Origin: Ideonella sp.
GTDB lineage: Bacteria; Pseudomonadota; Gammaproteobacteria; Burkholderiales; Burkholderiaceae_C
Assembly: GCF_016702655.1 (NCBI RefSeq)
Contig: NZ_JADJDO010000020.1
Span: 1 to 64,000 of the forward strand
DNA length: 64,000 nucleotides
Direction of reading: 5' to 3'
Shown piece by piece: positions 34,501 through 44,410 of the stretch; within the stretch, counting starts at the first letter, position 1; each line of letters begins with the position of its first letter. The notes under the pieces were generated by a model that had not been told where the DNA came from, did not search any database, and worked only from the letters and a program-made list of their open reading frames with translations. Position numbers and translations under genes: made by a program.

Positions 34501-36283
34501 TCAGGCTCCCATGCCGCGGCGCTCGTAGGCGCCGCGTCCTTCGCCAGGCGTGGGGCCGTCCGCAGGGGACGCCCCCACGTCCGGGTTCAGCATCGGCATC
34601 TTCAGGCCCTGCTCGCGCGCGCAGGCAACGGCGATGTCGTAGCCCGCATCGGCGTGGCGCATGACGCCGGTGCCGGGGTCGTTCCAGAGCACGCGCTCGA
34701 TGCGCTTCGCGGCCGCGTCGCTGCCGTCGCAGACGATCACGACGCCGGCGTGCTGCGAGTAGCCCATGCCGACGCCGCCGCCATGGTGCAGGCTGACCCA
34801 GGTCGCGCCGCCGGCGGTGTTGAGCAGGGCGTTCAGGAGCGGCCAGTCGGAGACGGCGTCGCTGCCGTCGCGCATAGCCTCGGTCTCGCGATTCGGGCTC
34901 GCGACCGAGCCGCTGTCGAGGTGGTCGCGGCCGATCACGATCGGCGCCTTCAGCTCGCCCGACTTGACCATCTCGTTGAACGCGAGGCCCGGCGCGGTGG
35001 CGCTCGCCGAGGCCGATCCAGCAGATGCGCGCCGGCAGGCCCTGGAAGGCGATGCGCTCGCCGGCCATGTCGAGCCAGCGGTGCAGGTGCGCGTCGTCGG
35101 GGAAGAGTTCCTTCAGCTTGGCATCGGTCTTCGCGATGTCCTCGGGGTCGCCTGACAGCGCGACCCAGCGAAACGGCCCCTTGCCGCGGCAGAACAGCGG
35201 CCGCACGTAGGCCGGCACGAAGCCGGGGAAGTCGAATGCGTTCTTGACGCCTTCGTCGAACGCGACCTGGCGGATGTTGTTGCCGTAGTCGACGGTCGGG
35301 ACGCCCATGGCCTGGAAGTCGAGCATCGCCCGCACGTGCACGGCGCAGCTCTTGGCGGCGGCGTCGCGCAGCGAAGCGTGCTGCGACGCATCGGCCTGAG
35401 CGGACTTCCAGCTCTCGACGCTCCAGCCCGCCGGCAGGTAGCCGTTGACGAGGTCGTGCGCGCTCGTCTGGTCGGTCACGAGGTCGGGCTTCATGCCGCC
35501 GGCCCGAGCGCGCTTGACCAGCTCGGGCAGGATCTCGGCCGCATTGCCGAGCAGCCCGATCGAGATTGCCTTGCCCTCGGCGCAGTACTTGCCGATGCGC
35601 GCGAGCGCGTCGTCCAGGCCGGTCGCCTGCTCGTCGAGATAGCGCGAGCGCAGGCGAAAGTCGATGCGGCTCTGCTGGCATTCGATGTTGAGCGAGCATG
35701 CGCCGGCGAACGTCGCGGCGAGCGGCTGCGCGCCGCCCATGCCGCCGAGTCCGGCGGTGAGGATCCACTTGCCCGCCAGGCTTCCGCCGTAGTGTTGCCT
35801 GCCGGCTTCGACGAAGGTCTCGTAGGTGCCCTGCACGATGCCCTGGCTGCCGATGTAGATCCAGCTCCCGGCCGTCATCTGGCCGTACATCATCAGGCCC
35901 TTGCGGTCGAGCTCGTGGAAGTGCTCCCACGTGGCCCACTTGGGCACCAGGTTGCTGTTGGCGATCAAGACGCGCGGCGCGTCGGCATGGGTGCGGAACA
36001 CGCCGACCGGCTTGCCCGACTGGACGAGCAGCGTCTCGTCCTCGCCCAGCTCGCGCAGCGCCTTCAGGATCGCCTCGTAGCAGTCCCAGTTGCGCGCCGC
36101 CTTGCCGATGCCGCCGTAGACGACGAGCGCATCCGGGTTCTCGGCCACCTCGGGGTCGAGGTTGTTCTGGATCATGCGCCAGGCGGCCTCGATGAGCCAG
36201 TTCCTGCACGTGAGCGTGCTGCCGCGGGGGGCGCGCACCGGGTGCGGCTGGGCGATGCGGTGCAGGGCGGACAGGTCGGTCAT
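34501..36283 (-). CDS. hutU: Urocanate hydratase, frameshifted
   Basis: Urocanase makes imidazolonepropionate. Strong family blocks run from LTCRNWLIEAAWRMIQNNLD to AYVRPLFCRGKGPFRW, with NAD-binding TAGLGGMGGAQP and the Cys region. At about 34988-34990 an extra G in a GGG run moves the frame; the second frame resumes at FNEMVKSGELKAPIVIGRDH and runs to stop 34501. The C-terminal tail (about 20 residues after MPMLNPDVG) looks like an added Pro/Gly-rich segment. One repaired base gives a ~593-residue protein. A consensus error is more likely than gene loss, because the rest of the operon is intact. Confidence 0.9.
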
Positions 36284-36320
36284 TGCGGCCTCGGATGGCG
36301 GTCTGTGCGAGCTGCCGACT

Positions 36321-36340
36321 GTACTTGTCTAGACAAGTAC
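36321..36340. promoter_or_regulatory. HutC operator 1
   Basis: The perfect 20-bp palindrome GTACTTGTCTAGACAAGTAC lies 38 bases upstream of the hutU start, in the hutU/hutC divergent gap. The core CTTGTnTAGACAAG type fits GntR-family HutC sites. Placed to repress hutUH and probably the ABC genes. Confidence 0.85.
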
Positions 36341-36392
36341 GCGCAAGCGCTGCGGCTGATGGTTTTCCCTAGGTTGTGACGGGGCCAAGCTA

Positions 36393-36406
36393 CTTGTCTA
36401 GACAAG
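36393..36406. promoter_or_regulatory. HutC operator 2
   Basis: CTTGTCTAGACAAG is a perfect 14-bp palindrome identical to the core of operator 1, centred 70 bases away and 22 bases before the hutC ATG. Placed to autoregulate hutCDIGF. Confidence 0.82.
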
Positions 36407-36428
36407 AAGCGGCCGCTACGATCCGGCA

Positions 36429-37154
36429 ATGCCTTCGACCTCGACCGTTGCCACCGCCGTCGCGCCCTACAGCCGCGTCAAGCAGCACCTGAAGGAGGCG
36501 CTGGCGCAGGGGCGCTTCCCGCCCGGTGCGCTGATGCCGTCCGAGGCCGAGCTCGTGGCGCAGTTCGGCGTCAGCCGCATGACCGTCAACCGCGCGCTGC
36601 GCGAGCTGCAGACCGAGGGGCTGATCGAGCGCGTGCAGGGCGTCGGCACCTTCGCCGCGCAACTGCACCGCGTGGCCTCGACGCTGACGATCCGCGACCT
36701 GCACGAGGAGATCACCGAACGCGGCCATAGCCACACGGCGCGCGTGGTGCTGGCGCGCGAGGAGCGCGCGCCGGCGGCGCTCGCGCAGCAGCTCGGCCTG
36801 GCGCCGGGCGCGGCCGTCTTTCACACGCTGATCGTGCACGCCGAGGACGGCATGCCGCTGCAGTGCGAGGACCGCTACGTCAACCCGGCCTGCGCGCCGG
36901 GCTACCTGTCGGTCGACTTCACGCAGACCACGCCGACGCATTACCTATTCGAGGTCACGGCGCTGTGGCGCGCGCAATTCTCGATCGAGGCCGCGCTGCC
37001 GACGGCCGAGGAGGCGGCGCTGCTCGGCATCGCGGCGCGCGACCCCTGCCTCGTCGTCGTGCGCCGCACCTTCACGCGCGACGCCGCGATCACGATCGCG
37101 CGCCTGGTGCAGCCCGGCGCGCGCTACACGCTGCACGGCGAGTTCGCGCCATGA
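36429..37154 (+). CDS. hutC: Histidine utilization repressor
   Basis: 241 residues, GntR/HutC subfamily: winged HTH (PSEAELVAQFGVSRMTVNRAL, about residues 37-58) and a UTRA ligand domain that would sense urocanate. It is divergent from hutU with two palindromic operators between, and overlaps hutD by ATGA (37151). Repression released by urocanate is known for the family. Confidence 0.94.
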   Translation: MPSTSTVATAVAPYSRVKQHLKEALAQGRFPPGALMPSEAELVAQFGVSRMTVNRALRELQTEGLIERVQGVGTFAAQLHRVASTLTIRDLHEEITERGHSHTARVVLAREERAPAALAQQLGLAPGAAVFHTLIVHAEDGMPLQCEDRYVNPACAPGYLSVDFTQTTPTHYLFEVTALWRAQFSIEAALPTAEEAALLGIAARDPCLVVVRRTFTRDAAITIARLVQPGARYTLHGEFAP

Positions 37155-37732
37155 CGCTCGAGGTCGTGCGCGCCGCGGTGATCGCGCCCGTGAGCTGGCG
37201 CAACGGCGGCGGCCGGACGCGCGAACTGCTCGCGCTGCCGGCGGGGGCGGACTGGCGGCTGCGCATCAGCCTCGCCGACATCGACGCCGACGGGCCGTTC
37301 TCGGCCTTCGATGGCGTGCAGCGCTGGTTTGCAGTGATCGAGGGCGGCGGCGTCGTGCTCGCGTTTGCGCACGGCGAGCGCCGCGTCGGCGTCGGCAGCG
37401 AGCCGCTGTGCTTCGATGGCGCCACTGCGCCCGGCTGCCGGCTCGTCGCCGGCCCGACACGCGACCTCAATCTGATGCTGCGCGCGGGCGCGCGCGGCCG
37501 CATGGAGCGCGCGCGCAGTGGCGTTGCGTGGAACGCGAACGACCCCTGGCGCGCCTGCTTCGTCGGCGGCAGGGCATGCTGGCAGGGCAGCGCGGACGGG
37601 GTGGGCGGCGAGGGGATCGAGCTCGAGCCCGACTCGCTGCTGCTGGGGCTGCCGCCGGGGCCGTGCCGCCTGGAGGCCAAGGGCCCGGAGCCGATGTTCT
37701 GGATCGCGGCCGAACCCGGGGCGTGGGCATGA
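37151..37732 (+). CDS. hutD: HutD family protein
   Basis: 193 residues, cupin-like fold with the WRNGGGRTRELL opening typical of HutD. It is thought to govern hut activity, perhaps as a urocanate or formyl-urocanate binder. Overlaps both neighbours (ATGA at each side). Confidence 0.88.
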   Translation: MTLEVVRAAVIAPVSWRNGGGRTRELLALPAGADWRLRISLADIDADGPFSAFDGVQRWFAVIEGGGVVLAFAHGERRVGVGSEPLCFDGATAPGCRLVAGPTRDLNLMLRAGARGRMERARSGVAWNANDPWRACFVGGRACWQGSADGVGGEGIELEPDSLLLGLPPGPCRLEAKGPEPMFWIAAEPGAWA

Positions 37733-38943
37733 CCGGACCCTATGTGCTCTGGCGTCATGCCAGGTTGGTGACCTTGTGCGGCGACGCGCCCTGGGGCCTG
37801 GTCGAGCGCGGTGCACTGCTCGCCCGGGGTGCCGGCATTGCCTGGGTCGGCCCCGAAGTCGACCTGCCGGCCGGGCTGCCGATCGAAGCCGAGCACGACC
37901 TCGGCGGCGCGCTCGTCACGCCCGGCCTCGTCGACTGCCACACGCATCTCGTCTACGGTGGCCGGCGTGCCGACGAATTCGAGCTGCGGCTCCAGGGCGC
38001 GAGCTACGAGCAGATCGCGCGCGCGGGCGGCGGCATTCGCTCGACGGTGGCTGCAACGCGCGCGGCAAGCGACGATGCCCTCGTCGACGCGGCACTGCAT
38101 CGCGCGCGCGTGCTCGTCGCCGGCGGCGTGACGACGCTCGAGATCAAGTCGGGCTACGGCCTGTCGCTGCACGATGAAGAGCGCTGCCTGGCCGCCGCGC
38201 GCCGCGTCGGGACGATGCTGGGTATCGCGGTGCGCACGACCTTCCTCGGCGCGCACGCGCTGCCGCCGGAGTTCGACGGCCGCGCCGACGACTACATCAC
38301 GGCGGTCTGCGAGTGGATGCCGCAACTGCACGCGCACGGCCTCATCGACGCGGTGGACGCCTTCTGCGATCGCATCGCCTTCACGCCGGCGCAGACTCGG
38401 CGCGTGTTCGACGCCGCACGCCGGCTGTCGATCCCGGTCAAGCTGCACGCCGAGCAACTCTCCGACCAGGGCGGGGCGGCACTCGCCGCTTCGTACGGCG
38501 CGCTCTCGTGCGACCACCTCGAACACCTGTCCGACGCCGGCATCGCCGCAATGGCACGCGCCGGCACGGTGGCGGTGCTGCTGCCGGGTGCGTTCCACTT
38601 CCTGCGCGAGACGAAGCTGCCGCCGGTGCAGGCGCTGCGCGACGCGGGTGTGGCGATCGCGATCGCGACCGATCACAACCCGGGCTCGTCGCCGGCATTG
38701 TCGCTGCCGCTGATGATCCACATGGCGTGCACGCTGTTTCGCCTCACGCCCGAGGAGGCGTTGCGCGGCGCGACCGTGAACGGCGCGCGCGCGCTCAGGC
38801 TGAGCGACCGCGGCACCTTGGCGGCGGGCCAGCGCGCCGACTTCGCGGTCTGGGACCTCGAGCACGGCAACGAACTCGCCTACTGGTTCGGTCACGACGC
38901 CTGCCGGCGCGTCGTGGCGGCGGGCAAGGAGGTCTGGCGATGA
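37729..38943 (+). CDS. hutI: Imidazolonepropionase
   Basis: 404 residues, amidohydrolase family: metal His pair in DCHTHLVYGGRR, KSGYGL, His in KLHAEQLSDQGG and catalytic Asp in TDHNPGSSP. It hydrolyses imidazolonepropionate to formiminoglutamate. Starts within the hutD stop; overlaps hutG. Confidence 0.95.
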   Translation: MTGPYVLWRHARLVTLCGDAPWGLVERGALLARGAGIAWVGPEVDLPAGLPIEAEHDLGGALVTPGLVDCHTHLVYGGRRADEFELRLQGASYEQIARAGGGIRSTVAATRAASDDALVDAALHRARVLVAGGVTTLEIKSGYGLSLHDEERCLAAARRVGTMLGIAVRTTFLGAHALPPEFDGRADDYITAVCEWMPQLHAHGLIDAVDAFCDRIAFTPAQTRRVFDAARRLSIPVKLHAEQLSDQGGAALAASYGALSCDHLEHLSDAGIAAMARAGTVAVLLPGAFHFLRETKLPPVQALRDAGVAIAIATDHNPGSSPALSLPLMIHMACTLFRLTPEEALRGATVNGARALRLSDRGTLAAGQRADFAVWDLEHGNELAYWFGHDACRRVVAAGKEVWR

Positions 38944-39746
38944 CGGGCAAGGAGGCTTCCTTCACACTTCATCGCGGCCGCACGCCGCTGCTCGTGAGCC
39001 TGCCGCATGTCGGCACGAAGATTCCCGAAGACATCCGCGCGCGCCTGCTCCCGCAGGCATGGGATGTCGAAGACACCGACTGGCACCTCGAATCCCTGTA
39101 CGCCTTCGCGCGCGACGAGCTCGGTGCGAGCCTGCTCGTGCCGCGCTGGTCGCGCTACTGCATCGACCTGAACCGCCCGCCCGAGAACACGCCGATGTAC
39201 GCCGGCGCCAACAACACCGAGCTGTGCCCGACGCGCGCCTTCACCGGCGAGGCCATCTACCGCGCGGGCGAGGCGCCCGACGAGGCCGAGATCGAGCGCC
39301 GCTTGCGCCTGTACTGGCGGCCGTATCACGATGCGCTCGCCGCCGAGATCGCGCGGCTGAAGGCCGCGCACGGCCACGCGCTGCTGTTCGACGGCCACAG
39401 CATCAAGTCCGAGCTGCCGTGGCTGTTCGATGGCCGGCTGCCGGACCTGAACCTCGGCACCGTCGACGGCACGAGCTGCGATCCGGCGCTGCGCGATGCG
39501 CTCGCCCGCGTGCTGGGCGGGCAGAGCCGCTTCACGCAGGTTGTCGACGGGCGCTTCAAGGGCGGCACCATCACGCGCCGCTACGGCCGGCCGGCCGAGG
39601 GCGTGCACGCGGTGCAGCTCGAGATGTGCTGGCGCTGCTACATGGCCGAGCAGCCTCCGTACCGGCTCGACGCCGAGCGCGCCGGGGCGATCACGCCGGT
39701 GCTGCGCGCGCTGCTGGCAGCGATGCTCGGCTGGAGGCCGGCGTGA
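38940..39746 (+). CDS. hutG: N-formylglutamate deformylase
   Basis: 268 residues, FGase family: SLPHVGTKIPEDI, CIDLNRPPENTPMY, LFDGHSIKSELPWLF and the late GRFKGGTITRRYG. It releases formate and glutamate, the last step of the five-step route. Overlaps hutI and hutF. Confidence 0.94.
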   Translation: MTGKEASFTLHRGRTPLLVSLPHVGTKIPEDIRARLLPQAWDVEDTDWHLESLYAFARDELGASLLVPRWSRYCIDLNRPPENTPMYAGANNTELCPTRAFTGEAIYRAGEAPDEAEIERRLRLYWRPYHDALAAEIARLKAAHGHALLFDGHSIKSELPWLFDGRLPDLNLGTVDGTSCDPALRDALARVLGGQSRFTQVVDGRFKGGTITRRYGRPAEGVHAVQLEMCWRCYMAEQPPYRLDAERAGAITPVLRALLAAMLGWRPA

Positions 39747-41167
39747 GCGACGCGGCGGCCGGCGCGCGCAGCTTCTGGGCGCCGCAGGCCTGGCTGGTCG
39801 GGGGCTGGCGCGACGGCGTATTGCTGCGCGCCGACTCGAGCGGCCACTGGGCTGAGGTCGCCGGCGGCGTCGCGACGCCGCCCGAAGGTGCGCAGGTGCT
39901 GGGCGGCCCGGTGCTGCCGCCGCTCGTCGACGCGCACAGCCATGCCTTCCAGCGCGCGATGGCCGGCCTTGCCGAGCGGCGCGAGGCCGGCGAGGACGAT
40001 TTCTGGTCGTGGCGCGACCGCATGTATGGCGTCGCGCTGCGCATCACGCCCGAGCAGCTGCGCGCGGTCGCGGCGCAGCTCTACGTCGAGCTGCTGCGCG
40101 GCGGCTACACCCAGGTCTGCGAGTTCCACTACCTGCAGCACCGGCCCGACGGCCGGCCGTATGACGATCCGCTCGCGCTCTCGTGGGCGCTCGCCGACGC
40201 GGCGCAGGATGCCGGCCTCGGTCTCACGCTGCTGCCGGTGCTCTACGAGCGTGCCGGCTTCGCGCAGCCGGCGCTGCGCGACGACCAGCGCCGCTTCAAG
40301 ACCGACGCCGAGGCGGTCGCGCGCCTCGCAGCCGGCGTGCGCGCTGCGGGCCGGCCGCGCGTCGGTGCAGGCCTTGCGATCCACTCGCTGCGCGCCGCTG
40401 CGCCGGACTCGATTCGCGCGCTGTGCCGCCTGGCCGAGGGCATCGAAGGCCCGCTGCACATCCACGTCGCCGAGCAGGTGGGCGAGGTTGCCGATTGCCT
40501 GAAGGCGACCGGCGCGCGGCCGATCGAGTGGCTCGTGCGCCAGGGCGTACTCGACGCGCGCTGGCAGCTCGTGCACGCGACGCATGCCGAGCCGCACGAG
40601 ATCGAGTCGGTCGCGCGCAGCGGAGCCGGTGTCGTGATCTGCCCCGCGACCGAAGCCAACCTCGGCGACGGGCTGACCGACCTGCCGCGCTGGCTCGCCG
40701 AGGGCGTGCCGATCAGCATCGGCTCGGACAGCCAGGTCACGCGCAGCTGGGTCGAGGAGTTGCGCTGGCTCGAGTACGGCCAGCGCCTCGCGCTGCGCCA
40801 GCGCAATGTGGGCGCCGAGCCCGGCGTGCAGCCGGCGACCGCGGCACGCCTCTTCGACGCTGCGCTGGCGGCAAGCGCAGCGCCGGCTGGCCTCGCGCGC
40901 TGGGGGCTGGTCGCCGGGGCGCGCGCCGACTTTCTCGTCCTCGACCCGCAGGACGCGAGCCTGCTCGGCGTGCCCGCGTCGCACCGGCTCGACGCGCTCG
41001 TCTTCACAAGCCCGGGCGACGCGATCCGCGATGTCTACGTTGCCGGCAAGCGGGTCGTTGCCGAGCGCCGCCACGCCGCGCAAGATGCGATAGCAGCTCG
41101 CTTCGCCGAGGCGATGCGCGCGCTGTGGGAAACCGACGCCGGCGCGCCCGTCAGCGACCCGCCTTGA
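39743..41167 (+). CDS. hutF: Formimidoylglutamate deiminase
   Basis: 474 residues from GTG 39743: amidohydrolase with PPLVDAHSHAFQRAMAG, HIHVAEQ, VHATHAEPHE and GSDSQVTRSW. It turns formiminoglutamate into formylglutamate. Its presence with HutG shows the five-enzyme Pseudomonas-type pathway rather than HutG formiminoglutamase. Last gene of hutCDIGF. Confidence 0.95.
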   Translation: MSDAAAGARSFWAPQAWLVGGWRDGVLLRADSSGHWAEVAGGVATPPEGAQVLGGPVLPPLVDAHSHAFQRAMAGLAERREAGEDDFWSWRDRMYGVALRITPEQLRAVAAQLYVELLRGGYTQVCEFHYLQHRPDGRPYDDPLALSWALADAAQDAGLGLTLLPVLYERAGFAQPALRDDQRRFKTDAEAVARLAAGVRAAGRPRVGAGLAIHSLRAAAPDSIRALCRLAEGIEGPLHIHVAEQVGEVADCLKATGARPIEWLVRQGVLDARWQLVHATHAEPHEIESVARSGAGVVICPATEANLGDGLTDLPRWLAEGVPISIGSDSQVTRSWVEELRWLEYGQRLALRQRNVGAEPGVQPATAARLFDAALAASAAPAGLARWGLVAGARADFLVLDPQDASLLGVPASHRLDALVFTSPGDAIRDVYVAGKRVVAERRHAAQDAIAARFAEAMRALWETDAGAPVSDPP

Positions 41168-42305
41168 GCTGCGCCGCGGCGAGCGTGTAGCCACCGCTCG
41201 CGCCGTCGATGAAGTGCACATGGTCGGCATGCGAGGGCAGCGGCGCGATGCACGTCATCAGCGCCTCGCGTTCGCGGTGCAGGCCGCAGCGCGCGCTGCC
41301 CTGGCCGCGCGCCTCGCGCAGCAGCGCCTCGATGCGGTCGGCCTGCGCGACGCTGCAGTCGATCGTCATGCGCAGTCCGTCGTCGTAGCCGCGGAAGTCG
41401 GCATTGGCGACGATCTCGCGCCGGTAGCGCTCGGGATCGAAGCCTCCGATGCGGATGCCGGCGGTCAACACGGCGTAGTTGAACAGCGCCTCGAGCACCA
41501 GTTGCGCGCGCTTGACCCAGGCCCATTCGCCGGGCCGGCGGCGCACGCGCGCGAGCAGCGACAGGCCGGTCGGCGGAAAGCGCAGCGGCGGGCCCTGCGG
41601 CGGCAGCGGGTTGCCGGCCTCGCGCGGGTCGGCGAGGAGCGCGTTCAGGCGCGCGACGACGTCGATGAAGCGCGGGTCGTTGAGCCCGCCCGCGGGCTCG
41701 AGCATCAGGGTCAGGATCACGCCGCGCGAGCTCGGGACGGCCTCCCAGTTGCACGACAGGCCGTCGAGGTCGGGCAGCGCGTCGGCGGGCGCGTCGGCGA
41801 GGCGATAGCGCCCCTGCTTGATCTCGCGCTCGGCCCAGCGCAGGCCGCCGCCGGCGAACATCGCGTAGCGCACATGCTCGGAGGCCGCGTAACGCCCGAC
41901 CTGCACGTCCAGGCCCGCGCCGCGCACCGCCTCGACCGGCACCATGCCGACGCGCATGGTCAGCTCCATGTCGCGCGCGGACCAGCGCGCGACGGCAGCG
42001 AGCGCTTCAGCGGCACGCACCGCGAGCGCCGACGGCACCGCGAAGCTCGCGCCATCGCCGCCGAAGACGTAGGGGATCTCTTCGCCGCCGAGGGCATTGG
42101 TCACGCCGGCGATCACCGCCGCACCGGCGAGGTTGACGGCCTTTGCGCGGCCGGCCGCCTTGGCCGCGGTCGAGCCGACGATGTCGGCATTGCCGACCTG
42201 CCAGCCCTCGGGCAGCGGCCGGTACCAGGCCGGGTCGGCGGCGCGGGCGAAGTCGGTGCACAGCGGCACCGATGCATAGAACGGCGCGGCGTCGGACCCG
42301 GCCAT
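41151..42305 (-). CDS. DUF3095 protein, nucleotidyl-cyclase-like
   Basis: 384 residues from ATG 42305. The block NADIVGSTAAKAAGR resembles the first metal loop of class III nucleotidyl cyclases, and YVFGGDGASFAV resembles the second. The C-terminal part (about 200-384) has no recognised fold. DUF3095 function is unknown. It is the second gene after an asparaginase (11-bp gap), and its 3' end overlaps that of hutF by 17 bases. Confidence 0.82.
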   Translation of the reverse strand: MAGSDAAPFYASVPLCTDFARAADPAWYRPLPEGWQVGNADIVGSTAAKAAGRAKAVNLAGAAVIAGVTNALGGEEIPYVFGGDGASFAVPSALAVRAAEALAAVARWSARDMELTMRVGMVPVEAVRGAGLDVQVGRYAASEHVRYAMFAGGGLRWAEREIKQGRYRLADAPADALPDLDGLSCNWEAVPSSRGVILTLMLEPAGGLNDPRFIDVVARLNALLADPREAGNPLPPQGPPLRFPPTGLSLLARVRRRPGEWAWVKRAQLVLEALFNYAVLTAGIRIGGFDPERYRREIVANADFRGYDDGLRMTIDCSVAQADRIEALLREARGQGSARCGLHREREALMTCIAPLPSHADHVHFIDGASGGYTLAAAQLKAGR

Positions 42306-42316
42306 CGCGCCGGCCC

Positions 42317-43366
42317 CTACGCGAAGGCGCGCGCCAGCGTGTCGCGCAACTCGGCGCTTGCGCGCAGCGCGCCGACCTCGATGCCGCGCCAGTTGGCGAG
42401 CGTGGCGTTGCTGAAGCCGCGCATGAACGCGAGCTCGTCGCCGCCAAGCGCCAGGCCGGCCTCGATCACCGCGCCGACCACGACCTCGGCCGCGCGCGCG
42501 TTGTTGCCGTCGTCGACCTTGATCGCGATGCCGAGGCCCAGCCCGGGCAGCGCCGCGCAGTACATGCCCTCGGCCCCGACCTTCATGAAGACGCGCTCGC
42601 CGAAGCGCTCCATGACCCGCGTGTCCAGGCGGCCGCTGCCGGCGACCATGAAGGGCTCGCGCGCGACCGCCTTGCGCAGCCGCTGCGCCGCCTGCGCGTG
42701 GGCCGGCGACAGGCCGACGCCGCTGCCGATGCGCGCGAACGCGAGCGCCAGTGCGCGCAGCGGGATCGCGTAGGTCGGGATCGAGCAGCCGTCGATGCCG
42801 CGCGGCGCAGCGTCGAGATCGACCCCGGTTGCGGCGCCGAGCGCCGCCGTGACCTCGCGCATCAGCGGGTGCCCGGGTTCGACATAGCCCTTCAAGAACT
42901 GCCGCAGGTCGGCGCCGCTGCCCGCGAGCGTGCAACCCAGGCACACGAAGCCGGCGTGCTTGCCGGAGCAGTTGTTGTGCAGCGCCGTGGGCTCACCGCC
43001 GTGCGCGGCGAGTGCCCGCGCCGCAGCCTCGTCGTAGGGCCAATGGGCGCCGCATTCGAGGCAGCCGGCATCGACGCCGGCCTTGGCGAGCATCGCTTCG
43101 GCCGTCGTCACGTGGTGCGGCTCGCCGCGGTGCGACGCACAGGCGAGCGCGAGCTCGGCGTCGGTCAGCGCGAGCCGGTCCGCCGCGCCGCTCGCGACCA
43201 GCGGCAGCGCCTGCAGCACCTTGACGGCCGAGCGCGGGAAGACCGCGCGCAGGGTGTCGCCGATCGCCGCGACGACCGCGCCGTCGGCATCGACGACGGC
43301 CAGCGCGCCGCGATGACGCGACTCGACATGGCCGCCACGCAGCACTTCGACCAGGATCGGATTCAT
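42317..43366 (-). CDS. Type II-like (Rhizobium-type) asparaginase
   Basis: 349 residues of the Aspg_II family: FPRSAVKVLQALPL, ASHRGEPHH, NNCSGKHAGF (Ser-x-x-Lys-like catalytic block) and GVDLDAAPRGIDGCSIPTYA. It hydrolyses asparagine. It heads a two-gene unit with DUF3095. Confidence 0.92.
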   Translation of the reverse strand: MNPILVEVLRGGHVESRHRGALAVVDADGAVVAAIGDTLRAVFPRSAVKVLQALPLVASGAADRLALTDAELALACASHRGEPHHVTTAEAMLAKAGVDAGCLECGAHWPYDEAAARALAAHGGEPTALHNNCSGKHAGFVCLGCTLAGSGADLRQFLKGYVEPGHPLMREVTAALGAATGVDLDAAPRGIDGCSIPTYAIPLRALALAFARIGSGVGLSPAHAQAAQRLRKAVAREPFMVAGSGRLDTRVMERFGERVFMKVGAEGMYCAALPGLGLGIAIKVDDGNNARAAEVVVGAVIEAGLALGGDELAFMRGFSNATLANWRGIEVGALRASAELRDTLARAFA

Positions 43367-43430
43367 CGGGCGAACTGTAGGGCAAGCCGGCCCGTGCGGA
43401 GCGAACGCGCCACCATCCTAGACTCGGTGC

Positions 43431-44315
43431 ATGTCGCCGCTCGCGCTCGCACTCGTGCTCGTCGCCGCGCTGCTGCACGCGAGCTGGAACCTCGTTGTCA
43501 AGCGGGCGGGCGGTGGTAACCACTTCACCTTCCTCGCAGCCGCGTTCGTTGGCCTGCTGTGGGCGCCGGTGGCGATCTGGGCGGGCATCGGCGCGGTCGG
43601 GCATTTCGGCCCCGCCGAGTGGTCCGTGCTCGCTGGGAGTGCCGTCGTGCACCTGCTCTACTTTCGAACGCTGCTGCACGGCTACAGCGTTGCCGACCTG
43701 ACGGTCGTCTACCCGGTCGCGCGCGGCAGCGGGCCGCTGCTGACTTCGCTTGGCGCCGTTGCGCTGCTCGGTGAGCGGCTGTCGCTCGCGAGCGCTGCGG
43801 GTGCGGCGGCGGTCGTCGCGGGCGTGTTCCTGATCGCCGGCGGGCCCGCGCTGTGGCGCCGCGCGCACGACCCGGCGCAGCGCCTGCGCGTGCGCCGCGG
43901 CATCGCCTGGGGTGCGGCGACCGGCGGCTTCATCGCCGGCTACAGCCTGATCGACGGCTACGCGGTCAAGGCGATGCTGCTCTCGCCGATCCTGGTCGAT
44001 TATTTCGGCAACCTGCTGCGCGTGCCGTTGATGCTGCCCTTGGCGTTGCGCGACCGGCAGGGGCTCGAGGCAGCGTTGCGCAGCCAGTGGAAGCCGGCGC
44101 TCGTCGTTGCGACGCTCGGGCCGGCGAGCTACGTGCTCGTGCTCTACGCGGTGACGATGGCGCCGCTGAGCCGCTGTCGCGCCGGCGCGCGAGGTGTCGA
44201 TGCTGTTCGCGGCCCTCATCGGCGGCCGTCTGCTCGGCGAAGGCGATCGCAAGGCGCGCGTCGGGCCGGCGCCGTGGCGATTGCGCTCGGCGTCGCCGGG
44301 CTGGCGCTGGGCTGA
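43431..44315 (+). CDS. EamA/DMT-family transporter with two compensating frameshifts
   Basis: About 294 residues, ten predicted helices, two EamA halves (ASWNLVVKRAGGG; IAGYSLIDGYAVK). Near the end, an extra T at 44175 shifts the frame and a missing G in the run at 44263-44265 restores it. The intended APAREVSMLFAALIGGRLLGEG segment is encoded between them in the other frame. Both are small indels and look like read errors. Substrate unknown (drug/metabolite type). Confidence 0.85.
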   Translation: MSPLALALVLVAALLHASWNLVVKRAGGGNHFTFLAAAFVGLLWAPVAIWAGIGAVGHFGPAEWSVLAGSAVVHLLYFRTLLHGYSVADLTVVYPVARGSGPLLTSLGAVALLGERLSLASAAGAAAVVAGVFLIAGGPALWRRAHDPAQRLRVRRGIAWGAATGGFIAGYSLIDGYAVKAMLLSPILVDYFGNLLRVPLMLPLALRDRQGLEAALRSQWKPALVVATLGPASYVLVLYAVTMAPLSRCRAGARGVDAVRGPHRRPSARRRRSQGARRAGAVAIALGVAGLALG

Positions 44316-44410
44316 TCCGGGCCGGCCTTGCGTGTCATTGCGCCGGCTCAATCGCGCTGCCTCGACATGCCACCAAGATCACCGGGCGATTTCCTCGAAA
44401 GCAATGTTCG

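Noticed and set aside
32864..36283. A HutU-HutH fusion of 1139 residues
   Set aside because: Again a product of the indel near 34988; the true hutU end and hutH GTG start are both recognisable.
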